Assembly (NCBI GenBank): GCA_021399435.1
Contig: JAJTUP010000002.1
Location: forward strand, 1,364,001-1,428,000
Direction of reading: 5' to 3'
Source of the DNA: Diaporthe sp. PMI_573
Taxonomy: Eukaryota > Ascomycota > Sordariomycetes > Diaporthales > Diaporthaceae
Length of the DNA stretch: 64,000 bases
Shown here piece by piece: positions 52,001-64,000 of this stretch. The notes under the pieces are model-generated. The model searched no databases and was not told where the DNA came from. It saw only the letters and a program-made list of their open reading frames with translations. Within the stretch, counting starts at the first letter, position 1. The number at the start of each line of letters is the position of its first letter. The position numbers were made by a program, and so were the translations under genes.

Positions 52001-55000
52001 CTGCGACGCAGGTCTGAACTCGTGCCCTCGATTCTGAGCCCACTACGCACACCACATATACATTACCACACACACTGCCGTCTCTCACATATACACCCAC
52101 ACCCACACCCACACAACCGAGCACGCCGCCGCCGACGTGTCACATCTGCTCCTCCTGCCCTTCTTCTTCTCAACCCCCTTCGCCGCTGAGCCACCACCAC
52201 CACCACCGGCTGCTGCTGCTGCCGTCGCCGCTGCTGGTGCTGCTGCCGTTCCTGCCCCATGAGCTGATGGTCTAGTGATGCTCTGCAACCTCGCCGTCCC
52301 TGCCTCAGGCAAGTCTACGGCGCGGCCACGCAGGCAAGCCCGCCCAGTCACCCAATCACTCGTCCATCGACCGCGCAGGCGGCCGGCAGCTGCCCCCTCA
52401 TTAGATAGACACTGAGTGCACAGCGCCAACCGATCGACAAGCCGGCCGACAAGCCAGCCTTGATGCGCGTGCCGAGGAAGCAGCCTTACCGTCTCGCTTG
52501 CAGCATGCAGCCTGTCTTGGTGCTTCTTTGGCTATGCTGGTGCCTGATCGTAACGGCTGCCCGTGTCGCACGAATCCGCCGAGCTATTTCGTCACTGATG
52601 CTGCGACATGCCTGCGGTGTCTGCTGGGCAGCCCGCTCGCCCATGTCGTGCGACACCGCGTTGCCTTGTACGGGCGAGACACAACCGTGTGGCTCCGAGC
52701 CGAGGACCGCCTGATCCTGGGGGCTATTCCATCCACTCCAGCCCTATCCTGTCGAGCGCAGTGCAGCACGGCGCGGCGCGCGACATGTATCATTCACTGC
52801 CACCGTCACATTAGGGCGCCTCCAGCCTCCTGGGATCGCAAATTCTCTCATCAAAGACATTCGTCGACGCCGCCTCTGCATGTAGCCGTCCCAAGGGCCG
52901 ATTGGCAGGGCTGCTTACTGCCCGCAGCAGCGTCGTCGTCGTCACTTATTCAGCAGGGCCTCACACCATGTCTCATCGCATCCACCACAGTGCGGCCCTG
53001 GATTGCGCCCCATCCTCGTCCTCGTCCTCGTCCGATCTTGCGGTCAAGGTACCGCCCACAATGTCGCATTGTACCCAATGTACTATGGTATCTTTCCCCC
53101 ATCGCATCGACTAGCTAAGCGCAACGCGTGCGGGACGAAGCGATACGGCGTTGTCGCGTGCCAACCCGTGCCAACCGCATGCAGGTCATCCAATACATGG
53201 GCCGCAGGTCGCCCTCGCCCACCTGCGCAGCCCTGGGCAGCCCTGGGACAGGCCGCCCAGGATGGCAGATGGACAGGCACGCCGGTGCTGGCTCGGCCCC
53301 CAGACAGGACGCGCTGCCCCGGATTTCTTATCAGCCTTCAGATGGCATCCGCCCAGGGAACTCCCGTCCTGCACCTCGAGGTACAACTTGTACGGTCTAC
53401 GGCTCAGATGTTCTCGTCCGGCCCAGGCCGACTTCGCATCACCGAGGGGCCAGCCTCCGCTAGTAACCCCCATCGCTACCTGCTCTTCATCCTGAAGCCA
53501 CCAGAGACAGTGACTCTCCTATTCTGGTACCGCAGTCTCAGACGCCACACAGGTGCCCTTCGGGTCTGTCAAAAACCATCCAGCCAGCGAATCGGCATAT
53601 CGTAAAAATAGTCATCTCACTGCAACCGCTTCGGCTGGCAGCTGGATGCAGCAAGATGCCTTGCCTTATAGGGTTGAGGCGCATCTGAGCCACTCTGCAA
53701 CCCTCTGCAGCCTTCCCCTCATGATGACCATGCCCTCCACCGTCTAGCTTCCTTGGACTACTACTGTGTGCGTGCAGGTGGCCCTGTTTAGAGGGTGCGG
53801 CGGGGGGCTCCGCAGATGGACAGAATTGTTGTCACTCTCTGTCGGGTCCCTTATTATTATGATTCGTCTCACATCTCCTCTGGCATTCACAGGAGCACCC
53901 TGAGCCGGCCGGCTTTGTACCTCTGCAGGCCGGTGGAAGAGCAACCTGCAGCCGCAATAATTGGTGCTTGGGAGTTCGCACTGCCTTCTCCATGGGCAAG
54001 GTCCGGTCAGCCAGGCACAGACCGCACAACGGGTCGCGGGGACAAGTAGCTCAATGTACCCATGTACACGTTGAATAGACATCCCGGTCGAAGGATTCCT
54101 AACGAGCATCCGCCCTTCCTTCCCGGTGCGAATTGGCTGCTTCCGGGCATCTGATCACATCGGGCAAATAACAACAGCAAGACGGGACGGTGCGATTACA
54201 TCCCAGTGCTGGGTCGCCCCTTCTGCCAGCTCAGCCTAGGGCAACAAGGGCAGCACACTTCGGTGAAGCTGTTGACCACCGCTTGACAGCGCATCGACAT
54301 CCGTCATCTACTTGCTCTCGTCCCGGTCATTGACCTGTCTTAGCCATCATCAGCGCAAAGCCTCAGCGACCGACCGACCTGCCTTGCCGGACCCCAGCAT
54401 CTGCATGAAACCTTCTCCAGCTTTCCGATCATCTCGGCAGCCATGAGGCGCCATCCCTAACTCATGCGACTCAATCCTCCACGGGCTTAGCCCGTACGAC
54501 ATCATGATGCCTCTCCGCCTGAGTCCACCAATGTGTGGTCCTTTCTGGCTCTCAGGGACCCTCACGCCCTCGAAGGGCCTTCAGGTCGTACAATGTACCC
54601 GCCGCCCAATCTCGTGTGCTCCGGTACAACGCGCTTCCGTAAGGACCTGCGACTGGGCCGCTCACTTGCATACGCCAGAGGAACTGCGCCCCATGCCGTC
54701 AGACTGTCCCCTGACACCGTCCTTCCTCTCTGCAATTATTTGCTACCCACCTCCAAGTAGCGCAGCGAATTGGCGGCGTGGGAAGGGGAGAAAGGGCCCG
54801 ACTCAGCAGGCACAAACTGGACCGCTCTTCTCTCTCTTCCCTGTCTTAGTGGGGAGGAACAGTCATCTCGGTGCACACAGTACATTGAGTTTGCGTGTGG
54901 ACAAGGGCTCCAACGCCAGGCCAGTCGGGAAGGAGAGTCCTGCCCAATCCTGGCAGAGAAGCTCCCCGAACAACGTTCTCCCTTCTAAATATGGCGCCCC

Positions 55001-55855
55001 GCGGATAACTAGGGCAGAACACCATCACACAACCGGCAAGGTCACGCTCAGTCACCGACCCATCTGCTTGTCACGTCTGTCAACCTTATCCCACTCGAGC
55101 GGCGTATCAGGGGTCGAAGTGACCCCGAATCACATCTTGTAGATGATTATCGAGTCAGGGGATGGATTTCAGGTCCTGCAGCGATCAACATGCGATTTGG
55201 GATCCCCGCTGCAATTCTCGGAAGCTTGTAAAGGACGCTGGACTCGGGCTGCCATGCTGGCCATGGCGCGTAACAACACTGTCACCTCTTCCCTGGTGCA
55301 ACGTGCAGCGAAGGAATACGTACCTTGCATTCTGCGTTCCCTGCTGGGCATGCGATGAACCCTGTCGTCCAGCTGACAGGGATACATGGCGACTTAGACT
55401 ACAGCCTCCTCCCAAAGAGGAACCTAGGCATGGTAGGTACCTCTGTTTAGACCCATTCCTAACAGTATGCACGAACGGTTCTCCAGCCCTCGTCGGTCGA
55501 GAGGCGTCTGAATATAGCAGTGCCCTCCAGGGCATGTCGCCCTACTTTCGAAATGTTTTCCCGTCCCAAGCATTCGGAACTTTTCTCTTACCATCTCAAC
55601 CTACGGCTCGGCCCCAATCCGACTGTAACTCTGAGAAGGCTGAGGCCTTGCTTCTGCAGTCACAGACTGACACCACTGAGGCTCTCTCCCGCAGACACAC
55701 CCCCCTTGCTCTTTTTGAGTCTTACCCTTCTTGATGGTTTATTTCTATACCAGCACACTTTTCTGATCTCGGCACATTCAGCCGGGCTGTGTACATTGTG
55801 TACATTACTAACTTTGTAACTGTGACGTCCTTGACCCAGGACAACCGCCGCCGCC
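49092..55855. other. 6.8-kb region without a convincing gene, upstream of a transcription factor
   Basis: Several open frames of 100-210 codons overlap on both strands, as expected in GC-rich DNA, but none shows a domain or codon pattern. Short CA-, CCT- and CTGATG-type simple repeats occur (52080-52115, 53015-53035, 51150-51180). Near the downstream end there is a TACTAAC branch-point motif (55806-55812) and a CAG (55837-55839), which look like the 3' end of a 5'UTR intron. The region is probably a long promoter/leader or hosts non-coding RNA. Confidence 0.5.
55806..55839 (+). other. Putative 3' end of a 5'UTR intron of the transcription factor gene
   Basis: A perfect TACTAAC (55806-55812) lies 25 bp before CAG at 55837-55839, followed by an ACAACCGCCGCCGCC leader and ATG 55856. 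The donor is not identified among several upstream candidates. Confidence 0.5.
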
Positions 55856-58800
55856 ATGTCTAGCCTGCAGTCTATCATGAACGTGGACGAGGACCAACAT
55901 GACGCCTCATCCTCAACTGATAAAAAGGACAAGGACCCATCAACACCCGCTTCCGGTTTCCGAAGTCAAAATCCTTCATCAAGTTCGATACCACCGGGTC
56001 ACGTCATTCGTTCCAGTCAGCAATCTTCGTCAACACAGCTTGCTGAGGGTAGTGAGGTCGCTCGTCCCAGCCAGCATCACGCCGACGACCGATCCAGCTC
56101 CAGCTCAGCAGTGCGACAAGGCAAGAGGCGTGCCGTCGCCATCGACCTACGGGACAGGATTTCGCCAGCTACAGCACCAACGACCTTTCGCGCAGATCAG
56201 CCCAGGCGCGAAAGTAATACCAGCGTGGACTCGATGGACCAACACGGTTATGGGTCCGCGGCGTCGTCTTCGTCAATGGGCGGGACCAGCGGCGGAGGTC
56301 TGCCTCCAAATCACCCAAGGAGGCCGATGGGAAGCCCAAACCCCGAGGTTCCCATCAGGCTGACGCCCATCACCGGCAGAGTCAGTCGTGCCAAGAAGGG
56401 AGTTCCTGTTCATACATGCGATATGTGCAACCCACCCAAGGTATATGCAAAATTTTCCTCCTCGACTCACTGACGGAATCGACATGGCTGACAAGTATAC
56501 CAGACTTTTACGAGGGCCGAGCACCTCAGGTTAGAACTATGCGATATTCCTTGGTGAGGATTGCTGCTAAACTACGTTCTCACAGGAGGCATCAATTGAG
56601 TCACCAAACGCCACGTTATCCATGTACTTACCCTGGTTGCGAGCGAGCCTTTCATCGTCCAGATCTTCTTGCAAGGCATCAACAAAGGCAGTAAGTTGGC
56701 TGGAGTTCACCTGAACGCGTTTCGCAATGCCCACAGCTGTGCTGATAGCAAATACAGTGAACAAGAGGGAGACAAGGTCTCGGGTGAGAACAGCCGGCGC
56801 GACTCAACGGCATCAGGAGCCTCAGCCCCTCTGGATGATCAAATGTCTGGACTTCGGGTTGGCGGAGGCTTGCAACCACCTCACACCTTCAGCTCTCCTA
56901 GTTTTGGGGGCCCACCAACATCTGCTTCTCCGTCGGAGATGCCACCCACCACTCCTAATATGTCCCATACACCTTACGCGCCCGGAGGAAGCCCTGGGCA
57001 TGGGCCCGCAATGTCGCCCCCAGGTGGTGAACACTACGGCCCATCATCCGGCACGGGAGCACGTTATTCGATGTACCCGGATAGGCTTCCGATCATCAGC
57101 CAGCCCGGAAGCATGAGCCCTTCTCCTGTACCTCGAACAGTTCCGGTCTATGTGCCCTCCGATAATCATCCGGGCACAACTGGCTCCCTGCAGACGAGCC
57201 TTGATCAGCCGCCTGAACTGATACCTGCCACCGAGTGCTCACCCTGGACATCTGCTTCCGAGAGCAACTATTCGACCCCACCACCTGCTGACATGGGCAG
57301 ATCTCGGAGATATTGGCAACCCCAACACCGCACACAGGGCTCTTTCGACTGGCAACACAACGCTGATATGCTATCACCGTTTTCCACGCAGCGCGAGATT
57401 CACGGAACAGGCAGCATAGATACAGTGACTACCTCTCACTTTGGCAGCACCCCATTTACCATGCCCCCTCATCTGGCTCCAGCACCTTACCAAACGTACG
57501 GCCCACTTCTCGATCCGTCGCTGATGGCCACATTTCCCGACGACCAGACACAGCAGTCCCTATTGGACACATCCATCCCCTCGCAATATATCGCCCACCA
57601 CCGATCCTCATCAGTTCGTAGCCCATCCCATCCATCATCGCCAGGGCTTGCGGCTGACGCTTTAGTCGCGCCAGCTGCTCTCCCCAGTCGAGCTGCCCCG
57701 CTGGCTCATGTGAGTCGGCAGAAGGAGATGCCGATGGGCAGTGGCAACGTGATGGGTGGTGTAGGGATATACACTGGTGACGGTAGCAGTCCAAGCTGGC
57801 CTAGCAACAGCCCCGGCGACATCCTCACGGGCTCGGCTCTAGCAGGTGTGGGCGGTTGCGGAAACGGTGGAATGACAGTGACGACACCGCTCTCGCGCTC
57901 TGTCCGCAACAGCATTCCTTCCTATCTTGACGTCTACTGGGACAGGTTCCACATTTTGTATCCGTTTATTCACCGGACCGCCTTTGGTGACTTTGGAGAA
58001 GACGCGCTCCGATGCGCGATGGCTGCTATAGCGACACAGTTCCTTGACAACAAGGAGGATCGCATTCGCGGCAATCAGCTTCACGAGTACGCTTGGCAGG
58101 AGGCGAAACGCGTAAGTATTTTTAAAACTCTTCTCTCGAGTCAAGTCATTGGGAATGTCGTTAATTCATTCTCCACGCAGCACACGCAGTACTCGCAGTA
58201 CTCGCAGTGGATCCTTCCTGTCAAGCAGGCCATTGTCCTCTGCGAACTCTTTTCCCGGTTTCGAGGCCGGAAGGCGTCGGTACGGCCCTCGAAATTATTC
58301 GAAAACCTCTATTCGAGGGTAAGTGGGTCAGAGTCTCTTGTGTCCTCTGTTTCGGAAAAAGGCCGTTCTTCTGTTTGCGTGTCTCGCTCTGATTCATCTT
58401 CTGTCCCTTCCTTGTCTTCTTCTGCTGGCGTCTTCACCCCGTCACTTCCTGCCTGGTCACCACAGAGTTCTGAGCCCGCTTCTGCATCTTCGCCTCGCAA
58501 CGGACTCTACCAGTTTGATCACACCAGACACGGCAGTAACTCGGTGCTCTTTTCGCCTACCGTTTCCTTCTCTCCGCAGCAGATTTCTTCTTCTTCTCCT
58601 GATACTTTCGTTCTCAACCCCGGGTTTCAATCGTACAACAGTGTTTCCTTCAATAATGTCTATTATCCCTTCTCTTCAGTTGGCCCGGAACAATCGTACT
58701 CAAACAGCTTCTCTCCACAGGTCCTCGAAACCACCCCTACCATGTTCAACACAGCTTCTCTTGGACACAGTGCCATGAACATCAACGCCACCAACGAGGA

Positions 58801-59911
58801 GCGTTGGCAAACATGGATCGATGAAGAGGCTAGTCGACGCTTGCTTACTGTGTGCTTTATCGTGGACAACCACACGTCCTTGTATCATCAACAGCCGCGT
58901 GCCAGGGACGACATCGACCCTTCGACGATACCTCTTACGGGCTATAGTGATGGTCTTTGGGCTTGCTCGTCGGCGATCGAGTGGGCGAACATCCTTGAAA
59001 GCTCGCCAGCGGCCAATATTCCCCGTTTCGTTCCTCCTCCCAACACTCTAACGCCGGAAGAGGTGGCCAGACACAGCTGCCTTGACCAAGTAGCCATTCT
59101 CCACGCTGAAGCATCGAGGCTGCCACGACGTCAATACAACTGCTCTCCAAGCGACCTTGACGACCAGAACAGCTTCACAGCAGACGACCTGCGCACGCCG
59201 ACTACCGCGTCCTACAACCAAAATTTCGGCGGTGCTTACTCCGAAGACCGCCTTGTACACTTATTCTCGATGACATCTGTCCCTCCGGGACCCAGCATGT
59301 ATCTCGCCCTCCACCACACTCCTCTTCACGATCTTCTCGCCGTGAGCGGCGACAGCTGGGTATTCAGCCAGAAGGTGCTCGGTGCTTCGACGTTCTCGGA
59401 GAATCAGAAGCGCCTCCGGGCCTGGGCCGAGGGCAGGCATCCCTCCAAGTCGCCCAGCACCCAGCAACAAGCCTCAGCCGGTAGCCTCGAAGGAATGTCG
59501 TGTGCCCAGGCGACCTGCCATGCCGCGCGCGCCCTGCTCGGCTTCCTCAGAGGCGACGACCCAACCACTCCCCAGGCTGGCTGCATCAGTAACTACTGGG
59601 GCATGTACGTTTGTGCGCTGATAATCTGGGCATTCGGCCACAAAGCCGCTCGGTCATCGTCGTCCACCTCTCCGCAGAAGACCCCTCTCCCTGAAGACGA
59701 GGCCATCAGCTGGCTGCAGTCCGTTGCTTCCGTCCAGAGGCCTGAAGACGCCACCAGGATGAAGCATCGAAGGGAGGCCAGTGCCGGCGTGGTGTCACTG
59801 GTGAAAAAGAGGCTCGCTGCGGACTGCGTCGGCCCGAGAAGCCAGCTCTACGTTGACGCTGTGGGAGTGCTGAAGAAGTTGGAAGAGGGTGTGAATTGGA
59901 GGTGGTTTTAA
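55856..59911 (+). CDS. C2H2 zinc-finger transcription factor with fungal-specific regulatory domain
   Basis: Exons 55856-56440, 56504-56529 (26 nt), 56586-56690, 56758-58111, 58181-58318 and 58721-59911 give 1132 residues. ATG is in strong context (GCCGCCGCCATG). Residues 1-180 are disordered Ser/Gln-rich. Two C2H2 fingers follow: CDMCNPPKTFTRAEHLRRHQLSH, interrupted by two introns, and CTYPGCERAFHRPDLLARHQQRH. After a long Pro/Ser/Gly linker comes a fungal_trans-like domain (YWDRFHILYPFIHRTAFG; later EERWQTWIDEEASRRLLTVCFIVDN). Such proteins regulate carbon, nitrogen or developmental genes; the target is unknown. Introns 58112-58180 (69 nt) and 58319-58720 (402 nt) are stop-free multiples of three, so retained forms could also be translated. 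The upstream 6.8 kb is gene-empty. Confidence 0.85.
58112..58180 (+). other. 69-nt stop-free intron, multiple of three
   Basis: Donor GTAAGT after CGC, acceptor ACGCAG before CACACG. Splicing joins EAKR to HTQYSQYS. Retention would insert 23 residues without a stop. Confidence 0.7.
58319..58720 (+). other. 402-nt stop-free intron, exitron candidate
   Basis: Donor GTAAGT after AGG, acceptor CCACAG before GTCCTC; splicing gives LYSRVLETT, which fits the fungal_trans domain. The intron has no stop in the reading frame and would add 134 residues rich in Ser, Pro and Phe/Tyr if retained. Confidence 0.7.
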
Positions 59912-62900
59912 TTTCCTGTCTGTCTCATCACTGCTTTCTACTTTCTTCTTCCCCCTTTCCTTTCCTTCTATTTGTTTTCCTGGTTTTTGCTTTCTTGACT
60001 TATTCTCCTGTTTCTGTAATCATGACATAACGATGGGCATAATGACGGACGACGTACGGCGAGTAGAACAGGCTGGAAGGGCACGGGGAGCGGAAACTTG
60101 TACCAACAACCTGATCACATATGAGCGGCATTCGGCATAGCATCTACACTTTGCATGGATTGGGTCACATTCATTCACGACTGGCATATACTGCTCTACA
60201 TGGATAGAAAACGAAGTGGATAAAGATTAGATCTGCAGGGGCGGGAGACATCAACCAGGGAGGATACATACCTCCGTGTATAAGTAAAACTTGTTAGGTG
60301 GCAGTCAAAAGGGGCGAGGGTAGCGGGGACAGCATCCTGTTAATTTTAATATGTGTTTTACTTTGGACAATTTCTCTGTCTGTTGTCCTTCATGTACTTT
60401 TATCTTGGTGTAATTTTACTTTGGTGTACCTTTTATCGGCCGCATTCTGTCAAAGTACGCGTATACTCCTAGAGTCCATTGTAGCCAAACTCAAAAGTCT
60501 ATTCACACAATCACAATGTCTCTTATACCCCTCAGCGCCACGGGAATGTGTATTTCCAGTCCAATTAGCTCTCACCGCTCCTTCTAGGACGACTTTTGTC
60601 GGTACTGTGATCCCTGTAACCAACACGTCTACTGCTTCCGGAGAGAGCAGATGCCTGAACTAGTTTCACATGTCGTCTATTTTCAGTATACTCACAGATC
60701 GATAAGAAGGGCTGGAGGCTTCGCACTAGCTTTATCAATTTCGCAAAGGTGCTGGTGATTATAGCACTGGCCCAGTATTGCACCCGCTGCTGCTTCCGGA
60801 GTTGGCTCCGTCTAAAGATTGAATTCAAGGGGATTTGACGGACTAGAGACAGACTATCTCCACTGTTTCGGGCAATATAGTCTTTCAGTGTGTTCTATTC
60901 TACAGGGAGACTCAGGGCTATGTGTTTTTCCAAACAGGGGTGGTTGGTTGGTCCTGAAGTCTCGGAGAGAAGTGCGCGCGCGCGCGCGCGCGCCCCAAGG
61001 GTACTATATTAACTCCGTAGCGTTGTATAAACCCATGAAAGCGAATGCGATACCGAGGAGTATACATCGTCTTAGTTTTCCAGGCTTTTTGTATACCCTA
61101 TCTTCCTGAGACTTGACTATCGGTTCAATTGGCTTCACTACTAATTGATGGGCCGGTGGCACAACCGCACAAAAGGTTACATGATGCGTGAACCACTACG
61201 TCGACCTATACTTGCATATTTGTGCATCTTGGGGCAGTTCGGTTGAAAGTTTAAGTCAATTTCATCAGTGCAGGTGGACTATTATCAGAAGGCGCATTGC
61301 GGCACAGGGCAAAATTCCTCAGCGGTCGGTGCTTCAACCCTCGACACTTCTGCTCAGTGCGCGCACAACACCACCAACTGATCTCGTTCACTTTCCGACT
61401 GGGGCACTTCACCATTCGTGAGAAATAAAGAATAATTCCCTGGGTTTTATGCTCTTCACCTTTGCTTTGTATCAGCTTGCTTTGGATCTCGGGGTGGTCT
61501 TTGGGCGTCCCTGATGCGGAGGAGCTTCAGGTACATGTGCCCATATATGCTAGGCAGAGAAATGTCGCTTGGGGGGGTCTTTTTTTGGGGTTTTTTTTTT
61601 CATCATAGGTTAGGGCCTTCTTGATGTACTTGGTGACTAATTTGCCCCTCTGGTACATCCGTTCTGACGGGACACTGGGCAAGATGGCACCGGCTAAGCC
61701 CGCTGCTTTGCCACCGTCTGTGGCAGTTCTTGTGCTAAAACTTGCAGACGTCCCTTGTCCAGTGTGTCATGGTATCAAAGAGAGCGAATACACTGCAATG
61801 GGTACTCCTGAGATTAGTCATAGTGGACGATTATGTTGGTGTGTCCAATGGGACCGCGTCGCAGCTCTCTACGGCTCGGTCATCTACGGTTTTCTTTTCA
61901 CGACAGCTGTGTACACATCAGGCGATATACCTGTGCTTGTTTTCTCGTGTTTGAAAATCTACCGACACACAGAGTTGAGACTGAGCCTCTCCATGGCCTC
62001 AGCCCGTCATCCTTACACGGATGTATACGTGCCATGCCAGGATCAGAGTCACGACCAAAGAACAAGCACAAGAACCCATCTATATTCCTGCCCTGGCACA
62101 AGAAATCGGTACTATATTTACCATTGGTCCTCGAGATTTCGATTCTGTGAAAGTACCGCTGATCGCTTCTGTTCTCGCCCCATGACTCTGTTGAACAGCC
62201 CCACCGTGAAGGCCGTCCGCATGCTATCGGAAGTGGTATAGTTGCATGTCTCATGGACAGCTGAAGCCGGTGGCTGACATCCCTGCCATTTGAGATATCG
62301 CATATGATTGCCTAGTCGCGGCTATGCTGGTGCATTTGCTCAGCCTTGCGAAGACTGCACGCCGCCGTATACCTGCAGCCGAGGGGCCTGAAGCATGACC
62401 TGCATTCCACTCCCAAGAATAGCAATGGATATATGACCCACATATACATCCATACGAAAGGCATATATTTAGCTTGCGTTACTGCAAGTGCTGCACGGCT
62501 ATACAAGCCGGTTGATCACGCGCAGGCCTTTCTGATGGCCGGAGTCTTGCTTCTCCAAGTTGTAGCCGGTGTCCTGTAGCCCATCCCTAATTGGTATGGA
62601 TGTCTTGTGTGACCCGACCGGACTTCCATTCTTAGACCTTCACCGAGTGTGCTGCTAGCTCACTACGGCTGGATGATCTTCTCCTTTCTCAGGCACAGAA
62701 ACACCAACCACTCGACGATAATACTGAACGTCAACCGCGTATATGCACTTTGCCGCACAATTCTCGCCACCAACGACAACAATGCCAGAAGCTGACCAGA
62801 ATTCCAATGTGGCAGTGGGAGCTTGCTAGCCCCCACTGCTCATGAGCCTTACACTAGAGCCATGAAAATCTGTGACGATGGTTGGCGGTGGGGTCGGGGG

Positions 62901-64000
62901 GGGGCGGTGGGTCGGACAACGACGATCATGTTTTCAGCCAAGACATGAAAGCTGAACCTGGCATCCAATGTCCACAATGGATTAAACATGAATCAGGCCA
63001 CCTCCGATGATCTAGCACACGACACAGCCATCTCAACCGGGCCGGAGTGTTGGGGGGGGGGGTGGTTGATGAGGTAGCCATATTTGATAGTGTCTGCGAC
63101 CGGAATGCTGCCGGTCTGCTGATTGATGTAGCCTTCATGCACAAAAAAAAGTTATCATAGATAGATTTAAATAGTCTAGAGCAGAAATTTGATTTGTCAA
63201 GTCGCTGTGATAGCTGCCATGAAACAGACAGCTAGGTATTTATGGTAGACAGGACATGACCGACAAGTGCGGTTTTACTTCACGCGTCAACCCCTACAAA
63301 TTGGTTCGACTCCTAGAAACAGATTCTTTTCTTGAAAGCTATCGCGCCGATGCGAAGGCTGTTATATGCCATCCGGTTATCGAGACGAGGCTCTTTAGGT
63401 ATGGTTGTACAACGGACATAACTAGATACACGAATGTATACGGAGATGGCAGTGGACATGGACTAATATTAATGGATATGGTATGGCTGATATTGGTCTT
63501 ACTTGTCTCTAGTACTGATGATAATCTTCTGTAACATGAACGTTTCGGTCCTGGTCTTTGGTGGACTATCCTGCCCTGGCTTTCCCTGCCGTTCCCATCG
63601 CATGAGGGTGTCCGTCCAGCACAGCCCGACCCATACCCTTTGAGGCTACATAAGTAGCCCACGTCTGAGAAGCTGCCACCAGAAAATTCTTCAGAAAGTC
63701 CAAATTTGTAAGACAAGGTCAGCGTCTATTGTATTAATCTTGAGCCTGTAGCCTGGCTCCTCCGAAGAGGCTGCATCATCACTGGGGGAAACCGAGAGCT
63801 CTGAGGCTGTCGTTCAATACCATGGATTCGTCATTGGAGTTCGCCTTCAAAGAAGAGCTAACATCAAGGGAACGGCTCTTCTAGGAGGGGAAAGTGATTT
63901 TCACTGAAGTAAGGCTTGCGTGGGTCATAATCCTCTGCCCAAATTGATGCCTATTAAGGAGACCGGGCTATTGGCCATTATGCAACCAGAGACCGACAGA
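59912..64000. other. Gene-poor 3' flank
   Basis: About 4.1 kb to the window end. It starts with a pyrimidine-rich stretch (59912-60000) in the likely 3' UTR of the transcription factor. A (GC)n tract lies at 60974-60993 and T/G homopolymer runs near 61570-61600 and 63050. The 206-codon frame at 61621-62241 shows no family. No gene is supported. Confidence 0.5.
60974..60993. repeat. (GC)n alternating tract
   Basis: About ten perfect GC dinucleotides. Such tracts can adopt Z-DNA; here it lies in a gene-poor 3' flank, so no role is assigned. Confidence 0.85.

Noticed and set aside
52498..53118. Open frames of about 200 codons in the 49-56 kb block
   Set aside because: Cys/Arg/Pro/Ser-rich translations typical of random GC-rich DNA; overlapping frames on both strands are equally long.
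61621..62241. 206-codon frame in the 3' gene-poor region
   Set aside because: No family resemblance, no signal peptide or convincing helix pattern, no splice context; length is within chance for this base composition.
63285..63320. GGTTCGACTCC, another T-arm-like match
   Set aside because: The flanking bases do not pair as a 5-bp T-stem, and no cloverleaf can be drawn.

Overview
The window is nuclear DNA of a filamentous ascomycete (Pezizomycotina), most likely a Sordariomycete. The evidence is short introns (mostly 55-175 bp) with GTAAGT/GTATGT/GTGAGT donors and CAG/TAG acceptors, standard code, GC-biased third positions in coding exons, and families typical of that group (CFEM GPI-protein, DUF7703-like membrane protein, C2H2 plus fungal_trans regulator, ISWI remodeler, AHC1-like zinc finger). 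There is no plasmid, phage, intact transposon, CRISPR array or secondary-metabolite cluster, and no rRNA or tRNA gene was found by eye.

Layout. 1-213 is the 3' end of a SUR7/PalI-like membrane protein. At 1.65-4.9 kb a kinase-like gene (-) and a lineage-specific gene (+) diverge from one promoter region. At 5.9-7.4 kb lies a MOT1-type molybdate transporter. At 8.2-11.8 kb lies C1-tetrahydrofolate synthase (-), divergent from eIF3i (+, 12.8-14.0 kb). At 14.9-18.5 kb an ISWI-class remodeler (-) carries an in-frame TAG in helicase motif VI. Then follow a small nuclear-type protein (20.3 kb, +), an Alba-domain protein (23.2-23.9 kb, -), an AHC1-like zinc-finger protein (27.9-29.8 kb, +), a CFEM GPI-protein (31.0-31.6 kb, -), a voltage-gated proton channel (33.7-34.4 kb, -), a RING protein of the RNF10/MAG2 type (35.4-37.4 kb, +), a small disordered protein (38.8-39.3 kb, +), a CRP1/MDG1-like CBM48 protein with a 1.36-kb intron (40.8-44.3 kb, +), a DUF7703-like membrane protein (47.5-49.1 kb, -), and a large transcription factor (55.9-59.9 kb, +) behind about 6.8 kb without a convincing gene. 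The last 4 kb is gene-poor.

The genes are mostly unrelated housekeeping or regulatory functions (one-carbon metabolism, translation initiation, chromatin, RNA processing, ion transport, cell wall/surface), so no single pathway unites the window. Exon structures were joined by splice motifs and reading phase; every joined CDS given with exon coordinates adds up to a multiple of three.

The most striking unexplained structure is a family of degenerate 15-bp tandem repeats (rough unit TATCCCAYAGGAGGT) at seven separate intergenic places, in both orientations. Other items worth checking are the ISWI nonsense codon, a 402-nt stop-free Ser-rich intron in the transcription factor, three micro-exons of 21-26 nt, and a likely dual (mitochondrial/cytosolic) start of C1-THF synthase.
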